Origin: a virus
Length of the DNA stretch: 22,503 nucleotides
IMG/VR virus record: IMGVR_UViG_3300022885_000084
Span: 1 to 22,503 of that record
Strand: one strand, 5' to 3'
Part shown: positions 10,158 through 18,433 of the stretch, in pieces
Layout of the letters: every line of letters begins with the position of its first letter
Numbering within the stretch: position 1 is the first letter of the stretch
Translations under genes and position numbers: made by a program
Notes under the pieces: generated by a model
The model's database searches: none
What the model saw: the letters and a program-made list of their open reading frames with translations, nothing else
What the model was told of the DNA's origin: nothing

Positions 10158-12623
10158 TTAATCACTTGTTACTAATGTTCCTGTTATACCTAAAACTGTC
10201 ATAGGTAGTGGTTGTGTTTGTTCAATTTCTATTTGACCATCTCTATTCCATCCTAGATTACTTACTCTTTTATCTCCAGTAAATTCTGCTATGTCTTGCC
10301 CCATTGGTGTAGAAGATGATCTAAAAGGTATTTGATCTCCATTAACAGTTAAACCTACACTTTTATATAATCTTACCACAACTTCATTATATCTTTTTTT
10401 CCTTGCTTGTGCAGTACCTGCTTGTGATCCTGATTCAATTCTCATAGTTTTAATTTTAGATGTATAACCAAGGCCAATTTCAATACTTTTAAAACTTGCT
10501 GATGTAGGTAGTGTAACACTAATACTACCCCCTGTAACTGTTTGATTTGGAAATACTGCATCTCCTACTAATACTTGTACGGATTCCCCTTCAAGATGGT
10601 TTAATCCTGTTACTACTGTTAGTCCATCATTTACTAATGCAGATAATGTACAATCCATATTTAATGTTGGGTCTAGATATTCTATGTATTGTCTTTTAGT
10701 ATCATTAATTCTTCTTTCGCATATTATCCAAACTTGGTTTTCAAGTGTTTCATTTATTGAAGTTATACTTTTTATTTTAGCTTTTGTTGATAAAGAGTGA
10801 CTTGCACCAATACCATCTGATATTCTTTTAATTGTTCTATCTACTGCTTGTGCATAAGTATCTGCTAGTTCTAATGTATTAGCATCTCTAGCAAAAACAT
10901 AATATGTTCCACCTTCTGTTAATTCTGGTATTTTAGTTCCACCACCAGCACTATAAGTTACTTCATCTCCTGTAGATAATCCATGTGCTGTTATAGTAAT
11001 GTATCCATTAAAATTAGCATCATTAAGATAATCAAGAACTCCAGTTGCACCATTAAATATAAATTTATTAGAACCACCAAAAATATGTCTATGCCATGCA
11101 ACAACATCTTCTTCTCTATGGTATGTCATTCCTAATAATGTTCCATCAGTTCTTGCAGCCCAATAAATAGAATCTGGCTCTTGTGCGTAATCAACATCAA
11201 CAATTCCTGTATCTGTTATATGTTCAGCAAGTAATGTCATATCTGGTGCTTGATATGCATCATCTTCAAAACGATATGCAAATGATCTAACTTTTCTTTG
11301 TTGTCTTTGTACAAATAAAACTTCACTACCTATTTGAATTGGTTGTGTTGTATATCCGCCATATGTAGTTTGTTGTGCAATATTAACATTGTCGGGCTTT
11401 AGAGGCTCACCAGCAGGTCTTCCAACTTTAAATTCACCACCAACAGTACCTACAATTAAATCTCTAGAAGGTGCTAACCATCTAATAACATTTACTTTGT
11501 TGGCTGCTATTGTATAAATAAATGCATCTGCTGCACTTCCATCTCCTACATCAAATTCTTCATATAAACCAGATTCACTTGCCCATATAGTTTGAGGATA
11601 ACTTGATGACCCCCCAAATACTAATCTTTGTTCAAAAAATGATACTGTTCTAGGATAACCTGTTGTTGCAGACCATGCTCCTAATGACCAAACCGCAGCC
11701 CCTGATCCTGTTGCAGCTACAGTAATAGTCCATGTTACAACAGTTGTGCTAGTTCTCGCTGTAATTTCTCCCCATCCATCTCCTAATTTTACCAATCTAC
11801 CTACATCAGTAGTTTGAAAACCAGTTCCACTATTAATTCCCGTTATAGCAGATGCTGTTAAAGTTCTTCCCGTTCCTACTGTTGTTGCACTTGTTGTTAG
11901 TGTTGTTGCTGTTGTATTTGTATCAAGAAAAGGGCCAACTTGAAAATCAACATCATCTAAAGTCCATGTTGTATGAGCTGTTCTTGATAATTTTGCAGGG
12001 GGATGATTTGGATGTACAATATACATAACATCTGCTGATTGTGTAAATTGTAATTCACTTAATTCTGCTGATGTATATGTTGTTGCTATTTCATATGTTT
12101 TAGATGCAGTTCCACCAGAACTATAAGCATCATAACTTGTGCTATCTTCACCAGTTAATTCAAATGTATTAGTTGTAGAACTTGCAACTGTAAATCTTCT
12201 TCCATTAAGTCTAGTCATTCCTACTACACCTGCAATCCAGACATCATTTCCATTTGAAAAACCATGACTAGTAGATGTAACTACAGCAGGATTAGCTGCT
12301 GTAATAGCTGTTATAGTTTTTGCAGCTTCTGTTATTTGACCATTATCTTTTAAAAATCTTATATAATTGTTTCCAAACTCTAAAACATATGCTTGTGTAA
12401 TATTAAACTCAAAAGAAATTAATCTAGTAATTGCAGTTGAATCTTTTACTTCACAAACAAATCTACTTCCATTTCTTCTTGACACTCCACCTTGTGGAAA
12501 TACTGTCATGTTTTCAAGTGTTTCTACACCATTGCTATATTTTTTAAAATCAACTTGACCAGCAAGTTTAGGTGTTAATTCTCCAGCAGTAAAGTTGGTT
12601 TGGAAAGGATGTACTCTAGCCAT
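10158..12623 (-). CDS. Tail tubular protein B (nozzle)
   Basis: This 821-residue protein forms the distal tail tube of podoviruses (T7 gp12-like). The N-terminus, with NFTAGELTPKLAGQVDFKKY and then NMTVFPQGGVSRRNGSRF, is diagnostic. Other family landmarks are RLVFGGSSSYPQTIWASESG near 333-352, a long conserved run around VNVIRWLAPSRDLIVGT at 377-393, the WHRH motif at 510-513 and RQYIEYLDP at 644-652. Two similar beta modules, about residues 105-180 and 537-612, interrupt the core and resemble the FCCH-type insert seen in some phage tail proteins. The start overlaps the tubular A stop by one base (TAATG). Assignment is strong; the function of the inserts is unknown. Confidence 0.93.
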   Translation of the reverse strand: MARVHPFQTNFTAGELTPKLAGQVDFKKYSNGVETLENMTVFPQGGVSRRNGSRFVCEVKDSTAITRLISFEFNITQAYVLEFGNNYIRFLKDNGQITEAAKTITAITAANPAVVTSTSHGFSNGNDVWIAGVVGMTRLNGRRFTVASSTTNTFELTGEDSTSYDAYSSGGTASKTYEIATTYTSAELSELQFTQSADVMYIVHPNHPPAKLSRTAHTTWTLDDVDFQVGPFLDTNTTATTLTTSATTVGTGRTLTASAITGINSGTGFQTTDVGRLVKLGDGWGEITARTSTTVVTWTITVAATGSGAAVWSLGAWSATTGYPRTVSFFEQRLVFGGSSSYPQTIWASESGLYEEFDVGDGSAADAFIYTIAANKVNVIRWLAPSRDLIVGTVGGEFKVGRPAGEPLKPDNVNIAQQTTYGGYTTQPIQIGSEVLFVQRQQRKVRSFAYRFEDDAYQAPDMTLLAEHITDTGIVDVDYAQEPDSIYWAARTDGTLLGMTYHREEDVVAWHRHIFGGSNKFIFNGATGVLDYLNDANFNGYITITAHGLSTGDEVTYSAGGGTKIPELTEGGTYYVFARDANTLELADTYAQAVDRTIKRISDGIGASHSLSTKAKIKSITSINETLENQVWIICERRINDTKRQYIEYLDPTLNMDCTLSALVNDGLTVVTGLNHLEGESVQVLVGDAVFPNQTVTGGSISVTLPTSASFKSIEIGLGYTSKIKTMRIESGSQAGTAQARKKRYNEVVVRLYKSVGLTVNGDQIPFRSSSTPMGQDIAEFTGDKRVSNLGWNRDGQIEIEQTQPLPMTVLGITGTLVTSD

Positions 12624-13204
12624 TAAGCCTTCCTAAAGTCAGTAAAAGTATCAGAAACAAGGTCATCAATAAAGCCTTCTTGTCCATCTATACTTCTTGC
12701 ATCAGAAAGTTTTAGTTGGTAAAGTTTTTGCATTTTATCTTGTAAAGATACACTATTAGTTATTGGATAACATAAGTCTAATGCTAATTTTGCAGTTAGT
12801 ACATCAACAAATAATGCATCAAATTGTGTTGTATCTGTAATTTTTGCTACATATAAAATCTTTGCAGAACTTTGATCTGTTAATAATACTCTACCTTGTG
12901 TAGAATAATTTTCTACTTTAAAAATATAGTCTTCATATTCCATTGCTAAAACTCTTAAACAATAAGGGCTAGTTGGTAATGAATATTGATATGCAAAACC
13001 ATATGATGGTGTATCTGATAGTTGTGCTAATGATGTTCTTGTGATTGCAAAATTCCAAGGATGTAATCTTAATACTGCATCTCTTGCATCTGCGTAAAAT
13101 GAATTACAAAGTCTTGCTCTTTCAGTATCGTCTGTCAAAGATGTAATAGGATTATCACCTAATCTTCTTAATGCATTTGAGCAAATTGATACTTCTGTAG
13201 CCAT
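12623..13204 (-). CDS. Tail tubular protein A (gatekeeper)
   Basis: This 193-residue protein matches T7 gp11-type adaptors, which form the ring between portal and nozzle. The N-terminal pattern SICSNALRRLGDNPITSL, then ERARLCNSFYADARDAVLRLHPWNFA, is very typical of the family, as are the length and the position just before tubular B. The stop and the tubular B start share one base. No Shine-Dalgarno sequence precedes the ATG: the upstream stretch is AAACTTAAAAAATT, directly after a hairpin terminator. Translation initiation here may therefore be weak, or depend on readthrough from the capsid message. Confidence 0.93.
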   Translation of the reverse strand: MATEVSICSNALRRLGDNPITSLTDDTERARLCNSFYADARDAVLRLHPWNFAITRTSLAQLSDTPSYGFAYQYSLPTSPYCLRVLAMEYEDYIFKVENYSTQGRVLLTDQSSAKILYVAKITDTTQFDALFVDVLTAKLALDLCYPITNSVSLQDKMQKLYQLKLSDARSIDGQEGFIDDLVSDTFTDFRKA

Positions 13205-13223
13205 AATTTTTTAAGTTTATAAA

Positions 13224-13245
13224 AGGGGCAGTATTATCCGCCCCT
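13224..13245 (-). terminator. Rho-independent-type terminator after the decoration-like gene
   Basis: On the minus strand AGGGGC pairs with GCCCCT, plus one inner G-U pair, around an 8-base loop. TTTT (the last T of the stem plus three more) then ATAAAC follow. It lies in the 55-base gap after the decoration-like gene and before tail tubular A. The U tract is short, so termination may be partial. Confidence 0.7.
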
Positions 13246-13259
13246 AATAATTGTTGTTA

Positions 13260-13751
13260 TTAATCTACTATGTAAGTGATTACACCAGCTAGATCATCAT
13301 CATCTGCTAAAGCCCCAATTGACTTTGCAGTAATGACAACTCCTTCTTTACTAGAGAAAGTAGCATTACCACCAAGCAATTTAGTTGCAGCAGTATTGCC
13401 TTCCATTGTAAAGTAACCAGCAGTATCAATGTCCAAGTTATCAACCATACCATCAACATCAACAGCAACCGCTGCTCCGTCTGCATCAGTATATGCTTCC
13501 CATCCAATATCCATTGTATTTGAACCAGCAGTCCAGTTACAATAAAATCTAGATAAACCGCCTATGATTTTAACTTTTCCTGCTGGAAGTTTTCCCAGCA
13601 CGACAATTGATCCTGCATCACCAACACCGTCTTGATTGTGAGTAAAAGTTAAAGTTCTTAACTTACCCTTATCATTAACAGCATCAGCAGTTACAAGAGG
13701 AGTAGCTATTCTATTAGTGTACTCGGCACTATTTTGTGTTGTTACAGCCAT
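13260..13751 (-). CDS. Probable capsid decoration or cement protein
   Basis: This 163-residue protein is beta-rich and acidic (ADAVNDKGKLRTLTFTH, KVKIIGGLSRFYCNW, then DIGWEAYTDADG and a run of four Asp near the C-terminus) and follows the major capsid gene by 15 bases. A good ribosome site (TAGGAG, nine bases before the ATG) is present. In BPP-1-like and other short-tailed phages a small jelly-roll cement protein is encoded here, and the pattern is compatible with it. The sequence alone does not prove it: a head fibre or minor structural protein is also possible. It shares the promoter and terminator of the capsid gene, which fits a protein needed in many copies. Confidence 0.65.
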   Translation of the reverse strand: MAVTTQNSAEYTNRIATPLVTADAVNDKGKLRTLTFTHNQDGVGDAGSIVVLGKLPAGKVKIIGGLSRFYCNWTAGSNTMDIGWEAYTDADGAAVAVDVDGMVDNLDIDTAGYFTMEGNTAATKLLGGNATFSSKEGVVITAKSIGALADDDDLAGVITYIVD

Positions 13752-13766
13752 ATCTATATACTCCTA

Positions 13767-14627
13767 TTACTCTGTACAAGCAATTTCAACCATTTTCTCG
13801 TCTTCTACTCTCGTAGCTCCGATAGTCATGGATAAAAATACTTGTGTTGCATAGTTCTTATCTGCTCTTTCAGATATCTTTGTAGATATATCTGATCCAA
13901 CAGCAAGACCTAATGCTGATTGATTAAATGCTAATACTTGTCTATTGCCATTTGCATCTGTTCCAAGTCTTTCTGTTCTGATAAACTTGAAGCCCATGAA
14001 TGAATCAATTTGACCTTGTACTAGTGCTTTTACTGAATTAAAATCAGAAGAAGTAATACTTGTTATTGCTAACAAATCAGAAATCTGACTTGCTGAACAT
14101 ACAAGATATTTAGCTTCGTCTGGGTTTGTTTCAGCGGCATCTAAAATTTCTTTAGCAGAAATTAGTTTTGCTACTGATAATCCAGCTGAACCATGAACCA
14201 CTTTTTGACCCGCTGGTAAAGCAATTGAACTTCCACCTGCAACTCCGCCAAGTGCATTGCCAGTAGCTGCCGCAATAATTGCGTCATCCATAGCTCTACC
14301 CATTGCGTATGCTCCAGCCTGTGCATATTCAGATTGTGGAGATATAAGCATTCTTACTTTATCTTCATTATCAATTAAATCTGCCCAGTCGTAGTCGTTC
14401 ATTGTCACTTTTCTTCTACTATGCGGAGTATCTACTCTTGGAGTATCAGAATGTCGTGATGTTCTTAATTGTGCCGCAGTTGACCCAATTCTTTCAAAAA
14501 AGTGTGCTTTCCCTGTAACCGTTTCAGTTTTAACCGCACCTCTTAATCTAGAACCTTTTTGTTGAGCCAAATGAAACACATTACTTTTGTATTGTTCTAC
14601 AAAAGCCGTTGTTATTTGTGTTGACAT
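13767..14627 (-). CDS. Major capsid protein
   Basis: This 286-residue protein builds the icosahedral shell. Features seen include an N-terminal helix region (FVEQYKSNVFHLAQQKGSRL), the DTPRVDTPHSRRKVTMNDYDWADLID region, and MDDAIIAAATGNALGGVAGG, all typical of the HK97-fold capsids of podoviruses like BPP-1. The C-terminus (IGATRVEDEKMVEIACTE) is typical of the same family. The upstream gene is the scaffold, which supports the call. A ribosome site AAAGGACAAAAAA precedes the ATG. It has its own promoter about 180 bases upstream, unlike its closely packed neighbours, as expected for the most abundant virion protein. Confidence 0.92.
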   Translation of the reverse strand: MSTQITTAFVEQYKSNVFHLAQQKGSRLRGAVKTETVTGKAHFFERIGSTAAQLRTSRHSDTPRVDTPHSRRKVTMNDYDWADLIDNEDKVRMLISPQSEYAQAGAYAMGRAMDDAIIAAATGNALGGVAGGSSIALPAGQKVVHGSAGLSVAKLISAKEILDAAETNPDEAKYLVCSASQISDLLAITSITSSDFNSVKALVQGQIDSFMGFKFIRTERLGTDANGNRQVLAFNQSALGLAVGSDISTKISERADKNYATQVFLSMTIGATRVEDEKMVEIACTE

Positions 14628-14804
14628 TTTTTTGTCCTTTTTTAAAAGTTAAGAATAGTGGGAATAATATAACTACTAATCCATATTCCATATTATCGGT
14701 CTTTGTCCTTGCGGGAAACCTTATCGTAAACGATACGATCAGATCGGAAGTTTAAAGCCAATCACGGCTACTTCTCCGTTCTCCTAAAATAGGGCGAATT
14801 AGAT
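14628..14804 (-). promoter_or_regulatory. Capsid mRNA leader with inverted repeats and a possible 8-codon leader ORF
   Basis: About 177 bases separate the likely transcription start from the capsid ATG. The leader holds two adjacent dyads on the minus strand: CGATC-T-GATCG at 14736-14746 and TATCG-TTTA-CGATA at 14722-14735. A GTG at 14765 with GGAG eight bases before it opens a frame of eight codons (V/M-I-G-F-K-L-P-I, stop at 14739). No known riboswitch pattern is apparent. Function is unproven. Confidence 0.45.
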
Positions 14805-14810
14805 TTTATA

Positions 14811-14839
14811 ATTATAGCAAATTTTTAACTATTTGCCAA
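14811..14839 (-). promoter_or_regulatory. Sigma70-type promoter of the capsid unit
   Basis: On the minus strand TTGGCA (14839-14834) is followed, after exactly 17 bases, by TATAAT (14816-14811). TG lies at the extended -10 position (TGCTATAAT). The -35 element overlaps the last codons and stop of the scaffold gene. The predicted start is near 14804. Confidence 0.75.
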
Positions 14840-15641
14840 ACCTTTTTTCATGTAATTGACGCATATACTCAACTCTATTCATATGATCTTTATGCATATT
14901 ATCATGGTAGGGATCGGTAGCATCACTAAAGATATTATCTATTTCAGATTGTGCATCTAATGGTGAAGTAGCTAGACTATTATTTTGTGTATTTTTAGCC
15001 ATGTCTTCTGTTACTTCTGAACCTAATCTAGCAAACAATTTAATGACTGCTGGTATATTACCTGCTTCTCCATTCATTAATTCATTTAGTTCTTCATTAC
15101 CATAAACTTGTAATGCTCTTTGTGCATTCCTAACTTGTTTATCATAATCATATCCCCATTCTTTTTTTAACGTATCTTCTGTAGTTTGTTTTGTTGCAGA
15201 TAAATTAATTGATTGTCTTTGTAATTCATGGTCAACAGATTTAACTTGAAAGTCTATTAATGCTTTTGTTTGTTCATTATTTAATCCTATTTGATGTGCA
15301 ACATTTCTAAACTCTTTAACTTGATCTTCATTAAAATGACTTTTATGAGTATCTGGAATAGTAAAATCATATGCTTCTCCAGATTCTGGTCTTCCTAATT
15401 TAGTATAAAGTTCTGATCTTTCTTCATCAGTTTTAGGTATAGGTATTCTACTACCTAATACTTTTTGTTGATGTACTACTGTTTTAGCAAGACTTTCTAC
15501 ATCTTTAAAGTTTTGCAAAGTTGCATCATTTTTAAGTTCATCTGGTAATGATGATCTCCAATCTTCTTGATTATCACTTCCCGATCCCAAAATTGTATTT
15601 TCTACTGGATTGTCGTTAGTGGTCGTTTGTTCATCAGCCAT
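14829..15641 (-). CDS. Capsid assembly scaffold protein
   Basis: This 270-residue, acidic and helical protein has a disordered, Asn/Asp-rich N-terminus (MADEQTTTNDNPVENT). The pattern WRSSLPDELKNDATLQNFKDV, then LAKTVVHQQKVLG and GRPESGEAYDF, is highly typical of phage scaffold proteins encoded between portal and capsid. Scaffold is expected to guide procapsid assembly and then leave. The C-terminus is basic (MRQLHEKRFGK), as in scaffolds that bind the coat through a charged tail helix. The start overlaps the preceding gene by eight bases and has AAGGAAAATAAAA before the ATG. Confidence 0.9.
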   Translation of the reverse strand: MADEQTTTNDNPVENTILGSGSDNQEDWRSSLPDELKNDATLQNFKDVESLAKTVVHQQKVLGSRIPIPKTDEERSELYTKLGRPESGEAYDFTIPDTHKSHFNEDQVKEFRNVAHQIGLNNEQTKALIDFQVKSVDHELQRQSINLSATKQTTEDTLKKEWGYDYDKQVRNAQRALQVYGNEELNELMNGEAGNIPAVIKLFARLGSEVTEDMAKNTQNNSLATSPLDAQSEIDNIFSDATDPYHDNMHKDHMNRVEYMRQLHEKRFGK

Positions 15642-15852
15642 TTTTATTTTCCTTCATTAGATTGATTATTCTTATTATTACCGATCTTTGTCCTTCTCGG
15701 TATGAAGTTTCATAAGAATCATTTTTTGTATATGATCCTCTATGATAATAAGCAGATGTTATATCTGCTAATACTCTTTCACCTTCTTTAGATGAAAATG
15801 TAATTTGATAATCTTGTTTTAATTGTTTTAAATCTTCGTCACTATCAGCCAT
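15634..15852 (-). CDS. Bbp19-like small phage protein
   Basis: This encodes 72 residues. The C-terminal part (ETSYREGQRSVIIRIINLM) matches the hallmark of small Bbp19-like proteins, in which an E/Y-REGQR-V pattern is followed by a hydrophobic helix, found near the portal gene of many podoviruses. Its function is not established. It overlaps the portal stop by one base (TAATG) and the scaffold start by eight bases, so it is co-translated with head assembly genes. A role in head assembly is inference from position. Confidence 0.75.
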   Translation of the reverse strand: MADSDEDLKQLKQDYQITFSSKEGERVLADITSAYYHRGSYTKNDSYETSYREGQRSVIIRIINLMKENKNG

Positions 15853-17513
15853 TAAATTAGACCTTCTTCTTGTGCTGCCTGTTCAGCTTGTGCCATACCT
15901 TCTTGTGCTTCTGGTGTACCTAATTCTGACATAGCTTGACCTTGTGTTAAAGCAGCTTGTGCGGCTTGTTGTTGTTGTTCAGCTTGTTGTTGTGCCATTT
16001 GTGCTTGTTGTCTTTGTTCTCTTAATTCTTCAACTTCATCTCTTGCTCTTAAAATAATTTTTGGAACACCTAATAAATCACCTCTTAATCTTATTGCTTC
16101 ATCATGGTTTATGTTATCCATAATTGAAGGATCAATTTGTACTACATTCATTGCTAATGCATATAATCTATCAATAGCAACTGATTCTTCCATTCTTTGT
16201 GAACGAGCAAGTGGCCCAACATATTCTATATCTATTTTTTGTCCTTTAATAACGTCTGGCTCTGGTAATAATCCACCTGCTCTTAACATAATACCAAATG
16301 TTCTTTCTATTAATGGATTTAAAAATTCTGTTTGAAATCTTCCTAAAGTTGGCCCAAGTAATCTTTGCATTAATTCATATCTAACTTGCACTTCTGTAGC
16401 TGTCATTTGTGGGCCATCTTGTAATTGTAATTGATCTGAATAATATGCTTGTCTAATAGATGTTCTTAATTGATTTTCTTTCAAATCAGTTATTTGCCAA
16501 TTAGAACCTATTTGTAATGGTTTAATAGCACCATCATGTCTAACTACTGTAACACCGCCAGGTGTCATTCTTACTCTACCAATTACACCATCATCTTGAA
16601 CAAGTAATGGTGGATCAATAGCTTTTGCCCATGCTTTTAATCCTATTTCAACTGCTTTGTTTAAAGTTTTAATATCTGGTAATGCATTGTAACTTGGTGA
16701 TCTTCCAAAAATTTCACCTGTTGCTTTAGACCATCTTGGAACTAAATATGGAAATTCGTTATAACCACCAGTACGAACAACCATTTTATCTTCTGTGCAA
16801 ACATGACAACTATGTACTGGTAATTTTGTAGATGATTTACCTACTGCTCTTTCATAATCTTCTGTTGGTTCAACTGCGTGTATAAAATTAAATTCTTTGT
16901 CTGGTTTTTCTTTTACAGATTCTAATATTTTTTCACCAACATTTTCTTCGCCAAATTCTTGTATTGCTTGTCTAGCTGTTAATTTATATTTTCTATAAAG
17001 TGTATCTACTTTACCATTAATATTTTCTTGAATAAAATATTCTGCTATATGTAAACAATTAAAATGTATTCCTTCTTTATCAAAACCTTTACTTCCTTCT
17101 TCTACAAATATTGCACCTGTACCTATTGATACTAAATCTAAATATAATTCATGCACTTCTGTATTAAAATTAGATTCATTAAAAATTTCATACATTCTTT
17201 TAGCAGAATCTTCTAACCACAATTGAACATCTCTATTTTGATTTGTTTCTGTATCTCTTAATTTTAAATGAAACCAAGGTAATGATGCTGACGTAAGTGT
17301 ACCTTGTAAACTTGCTGCTAATAAATTGTTTGCAGTTATTGCTGTACTATCATATAATACTTCGGTTCTTTTTTCACCTTTAGAACGAACAAAGGTAACA
17401 TCTGCTTTTCTTGGCATTACATAATCTAATATTTCTTGCCAATGATCTTCCCAAGTTGATCTAATAGATTCTAAATTAGCACATCTTTTTTTTATATACT
17501 CAAATGTTGCCAT
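15852..17513 (-). CDS. Portal (head-to-tail connector) protein
   Basis: This 553-residue protein forms the dodecameric ring through which DNA is packaged and ejected. The N-terminus (WEDHWQEILDYVMPRKADVT, then LLAASLQGTLTSASLPWFHL) is the characteristic head-tail connector pattern of T7-like and BPP-1-like phages. Other family features are FGRSPSYNALPDIKTLNK and LQLQDGPQMTATEVQVR. The last 59 residues (495-553) are Gln/Ala-rich and probably a helical, partly disordered tail. No Shine-Dalgarno sequence lies directly before the ATG (AAATAATTT), which starts seven bases after the previous stop. It is preceded by the terminase and two small proteins. Confidence 0.93.
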   Translation of the reverse strand: MATFEYIKKRCANLESIRSTWEDHWQEILDYVMPRKADVTFVRSKGEKRTEVLYDSTAITANNLLAASLQGTLTSASLPWFHLKLRDTETNQNRDVQLWLEDSAKRMYEIFNESNFNTEVHELYLDLVSIGTGAIFVEEGSKGFDKEGIHFNCLHIAEYFIQENINGKVDTLYRKYKLTARQAIQEFGEENVGEKILESVKEKPDKEFNFIHAVEPTEDYERAVGKSSTKLPVHSCHVCTEDKMVVRTGGYNEFPYLVPRWSKATGEIFGRSPSYNALPDIKTLNKAVEIGLKAWAKAIDPPLLVQDDGVIGRVRMTPGGVTVVRHDGAIKPLQIGSNWQITDLKENQLRTSIRQAYYSDQLQLQDGPQMTATEVQVRYELMQRLLGPTLGRFQTEFLNPLIERTFGIMLRAGGLLPEPDVIKGQKIDIEYVGPLARSQRMEESVAIDRLYALAMNVVQIDPSIMDNINHDEAIRLRGDLLGVPKIILRARDEVEELREQRQQAQMAQQQAEQQQQAAQAALTQGQAMSELGTPEAQEGMAQAEQAAQEEGLI

Positions 17514-17520
17514 AAATTAT

Positions 17521-17733
17521 TTAATATTTTTTTCCACCTAAAAGTGATCCAGATGTATCTGCTTCTTCTGTTACACCTTTTCCTGATGTAAGAATAGTTC
17601 CGTATTGGCCTTTTCTTTTTACACCCATAGCTTTTGATGTTTCACTTGCTAATTTAGCTTCTGATGCATCTAACTTATCTTGAACTGATGTATCTACTGC
17701 TGGTGGCATTTGTGGTTGTGGTTTTCCGCCCAT
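17521..17733 (-). CDS. Small head-module protein with ILTS...LLGG tail, related to the gene at 18179-18424
   Basis: This encodes 70 residues: an MGG start, a low-complexity N-terminal half, and a C-terminal motif GQYGTILTSGKGVTEEAD followed by SLLGGKKY (residues 42-70). Small proteins ending in a TLLG-like motif near the portal are common in tailed phages and are thought to be minor structural or head-tail components; their role is not known to me with certainty. The second copy of the same motif occurs in the gene on the other side of the acetyltransferase-like gene. AAGGAATAATT before the ATG is a suitable ribosome site. Confidence 0.75.
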   Translation of the reverse strand: MGGKPQPQMPPAVDTSVQDKLDASEAKLASETSKAMGVKRKGQYGTILTSGKGVTEEADTSGSLLGGKKY

Positions 17734-17749
17734 AATTATTCCTTTATTT

Positions 17750-18178
17750 TTATATCCATTTACATTCTTCTTTTAACATACCAAATACAGCTGCATCAAC
17801 AAATTCATTATCAATTTTCATAACTTGTCTTATGACACCTTCTTTAGTCCATCCAGTTCCAGACAAAATTCTTTCATTGCGTTTAAAGCCATTTTTACAA
17901 ACAGCTGTCATTCTTCCACAATTAATTTGTCTAAAACCATAGTCAAAAACATATCTTATATGCTTTCTAGTAAATAATCTAGGACTTTCTAAAGCTAAAT
18001 GGACATAAATATTATGACCATCAAAATCTGTAAAAAGAAAACCACCTAATATTTTATTATTTTCTATAAATCCAATATATGAAAATTGATCTCCTATATC
18101 AGCAGATATATGACATTTTTTTTTAAGATACTCTCCAATTGGTTTCCGCCAACTGTCGTCAGTAACTGTTTCAATCAC
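17750..18178 (-). CDS. GNAT-like acetyltransferase-family protein
   Basis: This encodes 142 residues. The layout (residues around FSYIGFIENNKILGGFLFTDF, a central IYVHLALESPRLFTRKHIR, and a C-terminal GWTKEGVIRQVMKIDNEFVDA followed by FGMLKEE) resembles the GNAT fold of small phage proteins in the same position in many podoviruses. The classical acetyl-CoA pyrophosphate loop (Q/R-x-x-G-x-G/A) is not obvious, so activity is uncertain. The frame opens with GTG, directly after the stop of the upstream gene (TAAGTG), without a Shine-Dalgarno site, so translation is probably coupled. Target unknown; it could modify a virion or host protein. Confidence 0.75.
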   Translation of the reverse strand: MIETVTDDSWRKPIGEYLKKKCHISADIGDQFSYIGFIENNKILGGFLFTDFDGHNIYVHLALESPRLFTRKHIRYVFDYGFRQINCGRMTAVCKNGFKRNERILSGTGWTKEGVIRQVMKIDNEFVDAAVFGMLKEECKWI

Positions 18179-18424
18179 TTAAATTTTTTTTCTTTTTTGA
18201 ACAACTCCACCAAGAACAGTTTTAGAAACATTAGCTTCGTCTTCTATTCCTTGTTGACTTGTTAAAATACTAGAACTACCATACCCACCAGATGCTAAAG
18301 TTTGTTTAGCTTTATCTTTTACTGCTGCTTGTGGTGCTGCAACTGTTTGCACAGGTGCTACTTGTTGTATTGGTGAAGATGGCATCTTCAACATTTTTGT
18401 TATAAATCTTGTAAATCCGCCCAT
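18179..18424 (-). CDS. Small head-module protein with ILTS...VLGG tail
   Basis: This encodes 81 residues: basic N-terminus (MGGFTRFITKMLKM), a Pro/Ala/Val linker, and a C-terminal half with GYGSSSILTSQQGIEDEANV followed by SKTVLGG at residues 47-73. It shares this tail with the 70-residue protein encoded at 17521-17733, which points to duplication. A good ribosome site (AAAAAGGATAT) precedes the ATG, nine bases after the terminase stop. The N-terminal half could be amphipathic. A minor head or head-tail role is inferred only from context. Confidence 0.75.
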   Translation of the reverse strand: MGGFTRFITKMLKMPSSPIQQVAPVQTVAAPQAAVKDKAKQTLASGGYGSSSILTSQQGIEDEANVSKTVLGGVVQKRKKI

Positions 18425-18433
18425 ATATCCTTT

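Noticed and set aside
14741-14750. AGATCGGAAG resembles the first bases of a sequencing adapter
   Set aside because: Only ten bases match and the following bases differ; the surrounding leader is continuous and plausible as native sequence.
15676-15700. A promoter or terminator within the Bbp19-like gene
   Set aside because: The short CCGA/TCGG pairing is weak, lacks a T run and lies in a conserved coding motif.
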